This document shows, one piece after another, positions 1 through 6,460 of a stretch of 31,615 nucleotides of DNA (positions are counted from its first letter, which is position 1; every line of letters starts with the position of its first letter). Under the pieces are notes generated by a model. It did not search any database and was not told the DNA's origin. It saw nothing but the letters and a program-made list of their open reading frames with translations. Location: positions 1 through 31,615 of IMG/VR virus record IMGVR_UViG_3300030389_000568. One strand, 5' to 3'. Origin of the DNA: a virus. The position numbers were made by a program, and so were the translations under genes.

Positions 1-1
1 T

Positions 2-133
2 ACAGTTGCGGGAAGCGACATTGTATTAATAGGCGACGCTGATGACAGTAATAATTTAAAAAAAACAACCGCTCAAGATATTGCAAATCTTGGCGATTTT
101 GCTGATATTGGTTTAGTAATCGCTTTAGGTTAG
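2..133 (+). CDS. Tail fibre / virion N-terminal gene, 3' fragment (partial)
   Basis: Only the last 43 codons are present; the 5' end lies outside the window. The fragment reads in frame to a TAG at 131-133 and is homologous to the C-terminus of the complete gene at 28730-29179. Both contain DSNNLKKTTAQ and end in DIGLVIALG. DS-NNLKK-type segments are common in phage fibre proteins just before the variable tip. Several residues differ from the right-hand copy (for example AGSDIVLIGDADD against AGGDEILFGDIND), so this is a second allele and not an exact duplicate. Confidence 0.8.
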   Translation, partial: TVAGSDIVLIGDADDSNNLKKTTAQDIANLGDFADIGLVIALG

Positions 134-145
134 GAAGGATAATAA

Positions 146-475
146 ATGGCTAATACGTTTAAAAATGCTTATTTAGACATTACAAACTCTGCTCAAACTG
201 TTTATACATGCCCTGGCTCTACTACGGCAATAGTTCTAACTCTTAGAATTACAAACGTAGATGGATCAAACAATGACACTATTACAGCAGATGTAATTGA
301 CGCTTCATCTGGTAACTCTAGAATTGCTTTTACAATTTCTGTTCCAGCTGATACATCTCTTGAATTAGCCGGAGAATCAAAAATTGTTTTAGAAGCTGGA
401 GACAAAATTGATTTAACTGGTGGAAACTCGTCAGGAGATTTAGAAGCATTTGTTTCAGTCCTGCAAATAACTTAA
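146..475 (+). CDS. Conserved 109-aa virion/tail-tip protein, copy 1
   Basis: A small beta-rich protein with no signal peptide or membrane segment. It is full of Thr, Ser and hydrophobic alternation, as in a phage beta-sandwich, and begins MANTFKNAYLDITNS. It starts 12 bases after the fibre gene with an AGGA-type ribosome binding site. Eight bases separate it from the Gly-rich adhesin. The protein is identical at all 109 residues to that of 29192-29521, although the DNA differs at about 23 positions by my count, all synonymous. This shows strong selection on the protein. A structural or adaptor role in the tail tip is inferred from position. I cannot name a biochemical function. Confidence 0.75.
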   Translation: MANTFKNAYLDITNSAQTVYTCPGSTTAIVLTLRITNVDGSNNDTITADVIDASSGNSRIAFTISVPADTSLELAGESKIVLEAGDKIDLTGGNSSGDLEAFVSVLQIT

Positions 476-483
476 GGACTGCT

Positions 484-1371
484 ATGGCAAAGTTTGGATA
501 TATCGGAGCAAATGCTCCTACGCAATCAAGTTCAGCAAATACAGGCGTCTTTAATATGAAAGACATAAGAGAACTTGTTGATCAAGACAAATGGGCAAAA
601 CAAGGTTTTGATATTGAGTATCTTGTTCTTGCTGGCGGCGGAGGCGGCGGAAGAGACACTGGATCGGGAACTGGTTCCGGAGGCGGTGGAGGAGGTTATA
701 GAAACTCTTTTGCCTCAGAAACATCAGGAGCAAACTCATCAACAGAAACTCCATTTTTTGCTTTGCCAGGTACTTCATACACAGTTACTGTTGGAAGCGG
801 CGGAGGCGGCGGAACTGGTGTAGGTACTGGGGGCCGCGGTGGATCATCTGTCTTTGCAACTGTTTCAACTACTGGAGGCGGCGGAGGCGGATCAAACGGC
901 CAATCAGGGCAATCTGGTGGCTCTGGCGGTGGACAAGGTGGCGCTGGAACATCTAATGAAGGTTTTGCTGGAAATACAGGAACAGGCTCAACTGGAGCTG
1001 GCGGAGGAGGTGCTGGAGAAGATACTGGGTCTGGGCAGCAAAGAGGCTCCGATGGTTTAACTTCATCAATTACTGGCTCATCTGTAAAAAGAGCAGGTGG
1101 TGGTAATGGTGGAGATGATCTTTCTGGAAACAATAACTTTGGTGGTGGAAATGGAAACGCAGATGGTGGAGACACCAATAAAGGCGGTGGAGCTGGAGGA
1201 GGAAAATCTGGCGTTAATGGCGGAGTTGGTGGGTCTGGAATAGTTATTTTAAGATTTCCAAACACTGTTTCAATAAGTATTGGCTCAGGTTTATCAAGCT
1301 CAACGGGATCAGATGGATCAGATACAGTTGTTTCTTTTACTTCTGGCTCAGGAACGGTATCATTTTCGTAA
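484..1371 (+). CDS. Glycine-rich tail-fibre adhesin, copy 1
   Basis: A 295-aa protein. An N-terminal segment of about 40 residues (FGYI..APTQSSS.NTGVF...DI..L.D.DKW) is shared with the next-but-one gene and probably anchors it to the virion. The rest is glycine runs (YLVLAGGGGGG, GAGGGGAG) closed by GGSGIVILRFPN, the signature ending of phage Gly-rich domains thought to form polyglycine-sandwich adhesin tips. It ends with a Ser/Gly/Asp tail. The likely role is host receptor recognition. Its right-hand copy at 29530 differs at only about five residues. The long Pro-rich reading frame on the opposite strand is a by-product of GGN codons. Confidence 0.8.
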   Translation: MAKFGYIGANAPTQSSSANTGVFNMKDIRELVDQDKWAKQGFDIEYLVLAGGGGGGRDTGSGTGSGGGGGGYRNSFASETSGANSSTETPFFALPGTSYTVTVGSGGGGGTGVGTGGRGGSSVFATVSTTGGGGGGSNGQSGQSGGSGGGQGGAGTSNEGFAGNTGTGSTGAGGGGAGEDTGSGQQRGSDGLTSSITGSSVKRAGGGNGGDDLSGNNNFGGGNGNADGGDTNKGGGAGGGKSGVNGGVGGSGIVILRFPNTVSISIGSGLSSSTGSDGSDTVVSFTSGSGTVSFS

Positions 1372-1380
1372 AGGATTAAT

Positions 1381-1773
1381 ATGGCAAACTATGCATTATT
1401 AAATGAAAACAATGAAGTAATTAATGTTATAACAGGAATTGATGAAAATAATCTTGAAACACTTCCAGAAGGTTTTTCATCGTGGGAAGAGTTTTATGGT
1501 AATTTGCATAATTTAACTTGTAAAAGAACTTCAAGAAATACAGTAGAAAACACACACACTGACGGCGGCGTTGCTTTCAGAGGCAACTATGCAATTATTG
1601 GCGGTTTATATGATTCAAATAATGATGTTTTTTATTTGAAAAAACCTTATCCTAGTTGGACACTAAATGAATCAAATTGGAAATGGGAGCCTCCGGTTGC
1701 CTATCCAGATGATGAAGAAAATACTTATATTTGGAACGAATCAAATCAAGAATGGGAGTTATTAAATGAGTGA
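1381..1773 (+). CDS. WEPP-type tail-associated protein, copy 1
   Basis: A 130-aa protein beginning MANYALLNENNEVINVI, with CKRTS, RGNYAIIGGLYD, PSWTLNE, WEPPVAYPDDEE and a tryptophan-rich end. I recognise this as a small protein found beside tail fibres in marine cyanophages and pelagiphages, where its exact role (fibre accessory or chaperone) is unsettled. An aaaggatt site lies just before ATG. Its 3' end overlaps the next gene by 8 bases, so the two are probably translationally coupled. The copy at 30427 differs at about 13 of 130 residues, more than the neighbouring 109-aa protein. This suggests relaxed or diversifying selection. Confidence 0.7.
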   Translation: MANYALLNENNEVINVITGIDENNLETLPEGFSSWEEFYGNLHNLTCKRTSRNTVENTHTDGGVAFRGNYAIIGGLYDSNNDVFYLKKPYPSWTLNESNWKWEPPVAYPDDEENTYIWNESNQEWELLNE

Positions 1774-2401
1774 TTTTGGTTATATACCTTCAGCCCCAAC
1801 GCAAGCTGGTGGCAGCAATACCGGCGTTTTTAGTGCAGGTGATATTTACAATCTTGCTGATGAAGACAAATGGACAAACACTGATGGACTTGTATTGATT
1901 CAATATCAGTCTTTCACAGATGTCACAGAGGTTTTGTTTACAAGCATTAGAGAGTCTGAGTTTAGAGTTCACATGGCAGTTGCCAACAGAATTCAAGCAA
2001 TTAATTCATCACATAGATTTCAAGCAAGATTGTCAAATGATGGTGGATCATCTTATATAAGCACAAACTATGATTTTTCTTATGAGGGAAATCGTGATGA
2101 TGGTGATTCTTTAAGTGTTAGAACAACTGCTGGTGGCGATTTTGGTTATATAACTAATAATCAAAAGCTAGATCATCAAGCTGGTGCAATATGTTATTTT
2201 TATGATTTAGGCAATTCAGCTAAGTATTCAAAAACAACTTCGGAATCAACTTGGTTTGATAACAGTTCAAACGCTAGCGGGTTTGCTTATGGAATTGGCG
2301 TTCTTCATGTTGCTGAGACACATAATGCAATTAGATTTTCACAGTCTGGTGGAATGACGGGCTCTATTGCTCTTTATGGATTAAAGGAGAATTTATTTTG
2401 A
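1766..2401 (+). CDS. Putative receptor-binding / tail-tip protein with shared anchor, copy 1
   Basis: A 211-aa protein. Residues 1-36 (FGYIPSAPTQAGGSNTGVF..DI..L.DEDKW) repeat the N-terminal anchor of the Gly-rich adhesin at 484. The remainder is a beta-rich domain (LVLIQYQSF.D.TEV.F, RFQARLSNDGGSSYISTNYD), related in pattern to the next two genes. It overlaps the upstream gene by 8 bases and the downstream TTG start by 4. A tail-tip or fibre component is inferred from position and the shared anchor. The copy at 30812 differs at about ten residues. Confidence 0.65.
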   Translation: MSDFGYIPSAPTQAGGSNTGVFSAGDIYNLADEDKWTNTDGLVLIQYQSFTDVTEVLFTSIRESEFRVHMAVANRIQAINSSHRFQARLSNDGGSSYISTNYDFSYEGNRDDGDSLSVRTTAGGDFGYITNNQKLDHQAGAICYFYDLGNSAKYSKTTSESTWFDNSSNASGFAYGIGVLHVAETHNAIRFSQSGGMTGSIALYGLKENLF

Positions 2402-2928
2402 TCGGATCAGATAGATTAGTTTTATTAAATAGAACAGATATAACAACATCAACAAATCAAGTTTCAGTTACAAATGTATTTAATGCAGAATACGATCATT
2501 ATAAGATTGTTGTTGCAAACTTAACTAGCGTTGATACATCTGCATCACAAGTAAGTTTAAGATTTCATGATGGATCTTCAACTATCACTGCTTCTGATTA
2601 TCATTATTGTAGATTTAGACAATACAACAATCAAGCCGCTGATACCGGGCACAGTGCTGCATCAAGTATCATTCAATTCTTTTTCGGAGAAATTGATGGA
2701 AATACCGGTTTCAATACTGCTAATGTTGGTTATATTTTTAATCCATTTCAAACAGGATATACATTCGCAACCTCTGAAAGTGTTATGTCAGCATCAAGTC
2801 ATACAGCGAAAGGACATCTTGTTGCAGGTATGTTAAGACAAACAATATCAGTTACGGGCTATACACTAAACAATCCAGATAGAAATTATGATGAGGGAAC
2901 GATTTTGACTTATGGGATTGCAAACTAA
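2398..2928 (+). CDS. Tail-tip beta-sandwich protein (TTG start)
   Basis: A 176-aa protein. Its start is a TTG overlapping the TGA of the previous gene, with AAAGGAG 8 bases upstream. It shares a pattern with its neighbours: a leading LVLLNRT strand, then YDHYKIVVANL and SLRFHDGSS, typical of small beta-sandwich virion proteins in marine phages. No catalytic residues are evident. The stop overlaps the next ATG (TAATG). From here on the two contig ends are almost identical, so this gene marks the edge of the variable receptor-binding block. Confidence 0.6.
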   Translation: MIGSDRLVLLNRTDITTSTNQVSVTNVFNAEYDHYKIVVANLTSVDTSASQVSLRFHDGSSTITASDYHYCRFRQYNNQAADTGHSAASSIIQFFFGEIDGNTGFNTANVGYIFNPFQTGYTFATSESVMSASSHTAKGHLVAGMLRQTISVTGYTLNNPDRNYDEGTILTYGIAN

Positions 2929-3452
2929 TGTTAGAAAAAATATTAGAATCAAACATTACTTCTGGCGTCTCAACTGTTGATCTCGATAATGTATTTACAG
3001 ATACTTATGATGTCTATATGATAAAAGGTTATAATATTGGATCATCTTCAGATGGGGTTACTGTACAGATGAGAGTTAGACAAGAAGATGGAACATTGGA
3101 AGATACTAATGCAGCCTATAATACAGCAAGATTACACATGAATGATTTTACTAACTCAATGTCAAGACTTGAAACTGTGGATCAGACAAAATTTTTTATT
3201 ACTAGAACAGAAATAGGAACAGGAGAAAGTGAGTTTTGTAATTTTGAAGTCTATGTATTCAACACAAGAATTTCAAGCAAAACAAATATTATAATCAATG
3301 AAGTCGCTGTTGATTCAAACGCTGATTTTAAATTTGGACGAGGACAGGGTTATCACGAAAGAACAGAAATAATTAGAGGAGTACAATTCTTCTCTAGTTC
3401 GGGAGACTTAGACAATGGCAAGCTCGTTGTTTATGGATTTAGAAAAAGCTAA
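2928..3452 (+). CDS. Tail-tip beta-sandwich protein, paralogue
   Basis: A 174-aa protein. It follows the same plan as the previous gene: a leading strand, then TYDVYMIKGYNIG, VQMRVRQEDGT and a closing LVVYGFRKS strand. That ending parallels IALYGLKENLF of 1766-2401 and ILTYGIAN of 2398-2928. I infer three tandem paralogues of one fold. It is the last of a run of overlapping genes and probably belongs to the receptor-binding tip. No enzyme motif is visible, and function beyond virion structure is unknown. Confidence 0.6.
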   Translation: MLEKILESNITSGVSTVDLDNVFTDTYDVYMIKGYNIGSSSDGVTVQMRVRQEDGTLEDTNAAYNTARLHMNDFTNSMSRLETVDQTKFFITRTEIGTGESEFCNFEVYVFNTRISSKTNIIINEVAVDSNADFKFGRGQGYHERTEIIRGVQFFSSSGDLDNGKLVVYGFRKS

Positions 3453-3466
3453 ATGAAAGGAGTAAA

Positions 3467-3787
3467 ATGGCAACGTTAGAAGAAATAACAGCAGAAGTAA
3501 CAGCGGAAGTAGAAGCTAGAAAACCTATTAACAGTCAAACTGCTGATGCAGCTTCAGGAACAGTTGAAGTTAAAGAATTAACAGAAAAACAATATGAACA
3601 ACTTATAACTGATATGTCTGCTGATAGATATGAAGAACAACAAAACGGCTACAAACAAGCCAGAAAATCTGCTTATGGATCTGTTGAAGATCAATTAGAT
3701 ATGCAGTATTGGGATGCTGTTAATGAAACTACAACTTGGAAAGATCACATTACACAAGTTAAAGACGATAATCCAAAACCAAGCTAG
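3467..3787 (+). CDS. Small tail-accessory protein (QLDM/TTWKDH type)
   Basis: A 106-aa protein with a strong AAAGGAG site before ATG. The N-terminus is a charged helix (LEEITAEVTAEVEA). The C-terminus holds YKQARKSAYGSVEDQLDMQ, then TTWKDHITQVK and a PKP end. I recognise the AY.S..DQLDM.Y and W..H...VK pattern from small proteins next to tail fibres in marine phages. Its role there is not established. It is the last gene of the tail-tip cassette, before a new promoter-like sequence. Confidence 0.6.
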   Translation: MATLEEITAEVTAEVEARKPINSQTADAASGTVEVKELTEKQYEQLITDMSADRYEEQQNGYKQARKSAYGSVEDQLDMQYWDAVNETTTWKDHITQVKDDNPKPS

Positions 3788-3807
3788 AATATACAAAATT
3801 AAGGGTA

Positions 3808-3824
3808 TATACTACATATAGTAT
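3808..3824 (+). promoter_or_regulatory. Putative leaderless promoter with inverted repeat
   Basis: A TATACT hexamer at 3808-3813 ends 9 bases before the ATG at 3823, so transcription would begin at or next to the start codon. No Shine-Dalgarno sequence sits at useful distance; the only purine run, AAGGG, is about 17 bases away. An inverted repeat ATACTA-CATA-TAGTAT (3809-3824) overlaps both the hexamer and the start codon and could bind a regulator. No convincing -35 box is visible. Confidence 0.4.
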
Positions 3825-4074
3825 GGATTCTTTAGAAGAATTTCAAAATAAACATGGGCGAAATACAGGGCAATTCGCATCTCAACGCTATATCCTAGAT
3901 AATTCTGAAGCTCGATCTATTTTTATTGAAATAGCAGAAGAAGCTAAAGAAAAGTTTATATCAGATACTATTGCTGCTCAATACTTAGTGTTACACTTTG
4001 AACACTTTAAACATCTAAGTTACAACACAGTCAGACGATATTTCAGGGATTATAGAGATGGACTCCTCAAATAA
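3823..4074 (+). CDS. Small putative HTH protein upstream of metallophosphoesterase
   Basis: An 83-aa helical protein ending LSYNTVRRYFRDYRDGLLK, which looks like the recognition helix and tail of a helix-turn-helix. Its end overlaps the metallophosphoesterase gene by 17 bases in another frame. In actinophages, related phosphoesterases often carry an N-terminal DNA-binding segment in the same polypeptide. The pair may be a split form of that protein; this is inference. It is the first gene of its operon and appears to lack a ribosome binding site. Confidence 0.5.
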   Translation: MDSLEEFQNKHGRNTGQFASQRYILDNSEARSIFIEIAEEAKEKFISDTIAAQYLVLHFEHFKHLSYNTVRRYFRDYRDGLLK

Positions 4075-5278
4075 CTTAGAAAACTTCAAAGAGTCTGTTT
4101 ATGACAGGTCTCCTTATAAAAAGAAAAAACGTTTACATCCACAGGGATTTGAGCCATCAGGTTACTTTTCAGAGGAAAAACAAACAGGAGAGATCGTATC
4201 TTCTCCACAAAAATCAAACAATATTGATTGGAATGAACAATTAGAATCATACTTTGGTAAAGATGCACATAAATATCAAGTTGTTCCAGGCACTGCAGAA
4301 ATACGCTTTTGGGATAATAATATGGGCTCAGGCAACGTAGAAAGATTCTATTATTTTAAAGCAAAGATCGTATCTTCTAAGAAATTCATGGAAGATGAAG
4401 ATTTTAGGAAACTTCTCAATCAAACAAAGAAAATAAAGATTCCTAAGAAAAAAACTAAATTAAAAAAAGGTAAAGTCTATACAGTATGTATCTCTGATCT
4501 TCAGATTGGTAAAGAGGGTACGGAACAAACAGTAGAAAGATGGATGGACTCTATTCCTAAGATTAAAGATGAAATAAGAGAGATTAGAAAGACTGAGCCA
4601 ATAAATCAGTTATTGTTAGCAGGATTAGGCGATATAGTCGAGGGTTGCACAGGATTTTATCCTATGCAAGAATCATCAATTATCTTGGATCACAGGCAAC
4701 AACAAAAGGTAGCTAGAAGAATGGTTTATACTCTAATCAAAGAGTTAGTTCCTATGTTTGATAAAACAATAGCAGCTTTTATAGCCGGTAACCATGGCGA
4801 ATATCGTAAGAACGGTAAAGCTTATACCTCATTCGGCGATAATAAAGACGTGATGTTACTAGAAGAGCTTGCAGAAATATTTAAAGAATCTCCGGATTAT
4901 AAAAAGAAGATAGACTTTCTTGTACCTGAAAACGATCTAAGTATGACGTTTGAACTACAAGATACGATCATAACTCTTGCACATGGACATCAAATGCGTA
5001 GCGGTGGTACAAATCATCAAGCTAAATCTAAGAATTGGTTAGCTAATCAATCACTTGCAAGATCTATGGTTGCAGATACAGATGTACTACTTATGGGGCA
5101 TTTTCATTCATTTTCAGTATTTGACGCAGGAGGATCAAGACTAATTGCAACTGCACCTAGTTTAGACTCAGGATCACAATGGTTTGACAATGTTTACGGT
5201 GGTAATTCTAGTTCAGGAATTATGACTCTAGTTTTGGGTGGAAAAGAAAAATGGAGTAAAATTAACGTTATCAGGTAA
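4058..5278 (+). CDS. Calcineurin-like metallophosphoesterase
   Basis: A 406-aa protein. The metal-binding motifs appear in the right order: ISDLQIGKEG (D147, Q149; a Gln where many relatives have His), LGDIVEG (D192), GNHGE (N245, H246), AHGHQ (H309, H311) and GHFHS (H348, H350). Residues 1-135 form a lysine-rich N-terminal region with the DxxxYQVVPGTAEIRFW-type segment seen in actinophage phosphoesterases. The family hydrolyses phosphodiesters using two metal ions. Possible substrates are DNA ends or nucleotides, and the sequence does not decide. It lies directly upstream of the lysis genes, 3 bases from the DUF5675 gene. Family is confident; substrate unknown. Confidence 0.85.
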   Translation: MDSSNNLENFKESVYDRSPYKKKKRLHPQGFEPSGYFSEEKQTGEIVSSPQKSNNIDWNEQLESYFGKDAHKYQVVPGTAEIRFWDNNMGSGNVERFYYFKAKIVSSKKFMEDEDFRKLLNQTKKIKIPKKKTKLKKGKVYTVCISDLQIGKEGTEQTVERWMDSIPKIKDEIREIRKTEPINQLLLAGLGDIVEGCTGFYPMQESSIILDHRQQQKVARRMVYTLIKELVPMFDKTIAAFIAGNHGEYRKNGKAYTSFGDNKDVMLLEELAEIFKESPDYKKKIDFLVPENDLSMTFELQDTIITLAHGHQMRSGGTNHQAKSKNWLANQSLARSMVADTDVLLMGHFHSFSVFDAGGSRLIATAPSLDSGSQWFDNVYGGNSSSGIMTLVLGGKEKWSKINVIR

Positions 5279-5281
5279 ATT

Positions 5282-5863
5282 ATGAAACTTGAAGTATTAA
5301 GATTTAACAGTTCTGATGATTTCACAAATGGAATCCTCTTTGATGTGTCCAACAACAAACGAGAATTTCTTGCATATACCTTAGAAGATCAGGAACAAAC
5401 AACAAAAGTATGGGGCGAAACAAGAATCCCATCAGGCAAGTACAACTTATCATTAAGAAAAGAAGGCGGCTTTCACACACGTTACTCGAAAAAATTTAGT
5501 GATCATATCGGCATGATTCATGTAGATAATGTCAATGGATTCAAATACGTGCTTTGGCACATTGGCAATGACTCGGATGACACGGCAGGGTGCCTTTTGA
5601 TCGGAAAAACTTCACAAGATAATTTTATCGGTAGAAGTACGGATGCTTATAAGGAAGTTTACAAACGTGTAGCTCCTGTTATTGAATCCGGAGAGGAAGT
5701 AACAGTTACTTATATTGATTATGATGGAGACATGGTATCTAATAAATCAACTGATTATATTCCTCCGTCTGATAATTCTGTACTTGAAGAACTACAACAG
5801 GTAAAAGCAGAAATGAGTGCTCTCAGAAAAGCTTTAATCTTAAAAGGACTTCAAGCTCAATAA
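5282..5863 (+). CDS. DUF5675-type protein, possible peptidoglycan-active enzyme
   Basis: A 193-aa protein. Residues about 1-148 match the DUF5675 pattern: LE.TLEDQEQ, IPSGKYNLSLR, then YVLWHIGNDSDDTAGCLLIG (H93, C104) and a Y..V...I.SGEEV end. The His and GC arrangement resembles the H...GC active site of YkuD-type L,D-transpeptidases. The C-terminal residues 160-193 are a probable coiled coil (VLEELQQVKAEMSALRKAL). It is immediately followed by the holin, so a lysis or cell-wall role is likely, but the chemistry is not proven. AATT precedes the ATG and no strong RBS is visible, so coupling to the upstream stop 3 bases away is likely. Confidence 0.75.
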   Translation: MKLEVLRFNSSDDFTNGILFDVSNNKREFLAYTLEDQEQTTKVWGETRIPSGKYNLSLRKEGGFHTRYSKKFSDHIGMIHVDNVNGFKYVLWHIGNDSDDTAGCLLIGKTSQDNFIGRSTDAYKEVYKRVAPVIESGEEVTVTYIDYDGDMVSNKSTDYIPPSDNSVLEELQQVKAEMSALRKALILKGLQAQ

Positions 5864-5880
5864 ATCAATAGGAGAAATCT

Positions 5881-6093
5881 ATGAAAAATAAACAATATTG
5901 GTTGTTCGTTTTGAATAAGGCGTTTAGAACAGGTTTACAATCTGCTATCAGTTTGTATCTTGCAAATTCCACAGGAATAATAGACGCACAAGTTATGGAG
6001 CTGGTAGGCGTTGCATTTTTAACAAGTGCCCTTAGCGTTCTTCAAAATGGGCTCGAACAATATAAACCTAAGCAAACCTTTGAGGATGCTTGA
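5881..6093 (+). CDS. Holin, r1t-like
   Basis: A 70-aa protein with an AGGAGA site. FVLNKAFRTGLQSAISLYLA and then a long hydrophobic stretch VGVAFLTSALSVLQNGLE match the class seen in actinophage and lactococcal r1t holins, where an ER/KA.RT.LQ.. start is followed by two short membrane helices and an S-L ending. It would permeabilise the inner membrane and time lysis. It sits between the DUF5675 gene and a 48-aa ORF that overlaps its stop codon. Confidence 0.75.
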   Translation: MKNKQYWLFVLNKAFRTGLQSAISLYLANSTGIIDAQVMELVGVAFLTSALSVLQNGLEQYKPKQTFEDA

Positions 6094-6236
6094 GTAAAAC
6101 TTGGTTACAACTCAAACTAGATCTACGTAATTTGTTAAAGATCTTCTATTACGAGATGTTTGATTTCATCAAGTATATGAATAGTAAAAATAATAAACTT
6201 TTACTAGAATTAGAGGAAGAACTTAAAGAGATCTAG
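6090..6236 (+). CDS. 48-aa small ORF overlapping holin stop
   Basis: TTG at 6090-6092 overlaps the holin TGA (TTGA). GAGGA lies just upstream and the frame stays open to TAG at 6234-6236. The product is amphipathic: a basic, aromatic middle (LLKIFYYEMFDFIKYM) and an acidic C-terminus (LLLELEEELKEI). It is the last gene before the terminator. It could be a lysis accessory, but there is no family match I can name. The start overlap, near RBS and fit between holin and terminator make it plausible. Confidence 0.5.
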   Translation: MSKTWLQLKLDLRNLLKIFYYEMFDFIKYMNSKNNKLLLELEEELKEI

Positions 6237-6262
6237 CAATAGACTTTTTAGGATCTTTAATT

Positions 6263-6294
6263 AAAAAGAGGAGATTTTGAAATCTCCTCTTTTT
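6263..6294 (+). terminator. Strong Rho-independent terminator
   Basis: A perfect 15-bp inverted repeat, AAAAAGAGGAGATTT / AAATCTCCTCTTTTT, with a TG centre and a T-rich exit. The A-tract on the left arm means it may work in both directions. It closes the metallophosphoesterase-lysis operon and insulates the early region. Confidence 0.9.
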
Positions 6295-6304
6295 GTGTTT
6301 CTGA

Positions 6305-6359
6305 AAGGTATTGGAGGTTGAAACCAATCGCACGTACACGATAAGGGAGCCGATACCTT
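6305..6359 (+). ncRNA. Structured intergenic element carrying a GGAGGTTGAA motif
   Basis: AAGGT (6305-6309) can pair with ACCTT (6355-6359). Stacked on it, ATTGG (6310-6314) pairs with CCAAT (6324-6328) around a 9-base loop, AGGTTGAAA. ATCG (6327-6330) could alternatively pair with CGAT at 6339 or 6351. The GGAGGTTGAA at 6313-6322 is identical to the initiation element in front of early genes, but here it is followed by ACC and no start codon. It lies between the terminator and the early promoter. It may be a small RNA, an RNA decoy, or a DNA site. It is too short and wrongly arranged for a tRNA. Confidence 0.35.
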
Positions 6360-6389
6360 AAAAAAACACTTATATTATATAACATACCT

Positions 6390-6442
6390 TTGACAAAATT
6401 TTTCTTAAATCAATGACAAAATTTTAATTTTCTGTTTATAAT
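6390..6442 (+). promoter_or_regulatory. Early-region promoter
   Basis: TATAAT at 6437-6442, with ATGACA at 6413-6418 as a -35-like box and an 18-base spacer. A second box, TTGACA, lies at 6390-6395. The predicted start falls near 6449. It is the only good promoter between the terminator at 6263 and the first early gene. TATAAT is followed by TCATGG after 4 bases, an arrangement also seen (after 3 bases) before the small terminase gene. Confidence 0.7.
6391..6426 (+). repeat. Direct repeat TGACAAAATTTT in promoter
   Basis: The 12-mer TGACAAAATTTT occurs at 6391-6402 and again at 6415-6426, 24 bases apart. The second copy spans the -35 position of the promoter. Two copies on nearly the same helical face suggest an operator for a repressor or activator. 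Confidence 0.6.
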
Positions 6443-6460
6443 TATGTCATGGAGGTTGAA

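Larger units (their letters stand above)
1..2569. repeat. Left copy of 29,046-bp-spaced redundancy (receptor-binding cassette)
   Basis: This segment aligns without gaps to 29047-31615 at a constant offset of 29046. The first 60 bases are strongly diverged. The middle differs at many third codon positions. From about 2400 on I see only two mismatches in roughly 170 bases. It carries the end of a fibre gene, four whole genes and the start of a fifth, in the same order and spacing as the right copy. The likely cause is a circularly permuted or circular genome whose contig ends come from two strains. Confidence 0.9.

Noticed and set aside
696-1265. 189-aa Pro-rich ORF on the minus strand, and a similar one at 29979-30311
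   Set aside because: It is the mirror image of the Gly-rich adhesin (GGN codons give CCN), with no RBS and low-complexity sequence.
1-2569. CRISPR array or insertion-sequence ends explaining the repeat
   Set aside because: The repeat is coding phage sequence with no inverted ends, no spacer pattern and no transposase.
6305-6359. tRNA gene
   Set aside because: Only about 55 bases, no anticodon arm or T arm in order, and the GGTTGAAACC part is in the wrong place.
6094-6448. A longer unlisted gene in the spacer between holin and early genes
   Set aside because: Beyond the 48-aa ORF, frames are closed; the region is taken up by the terminator, hairpin and promoter.
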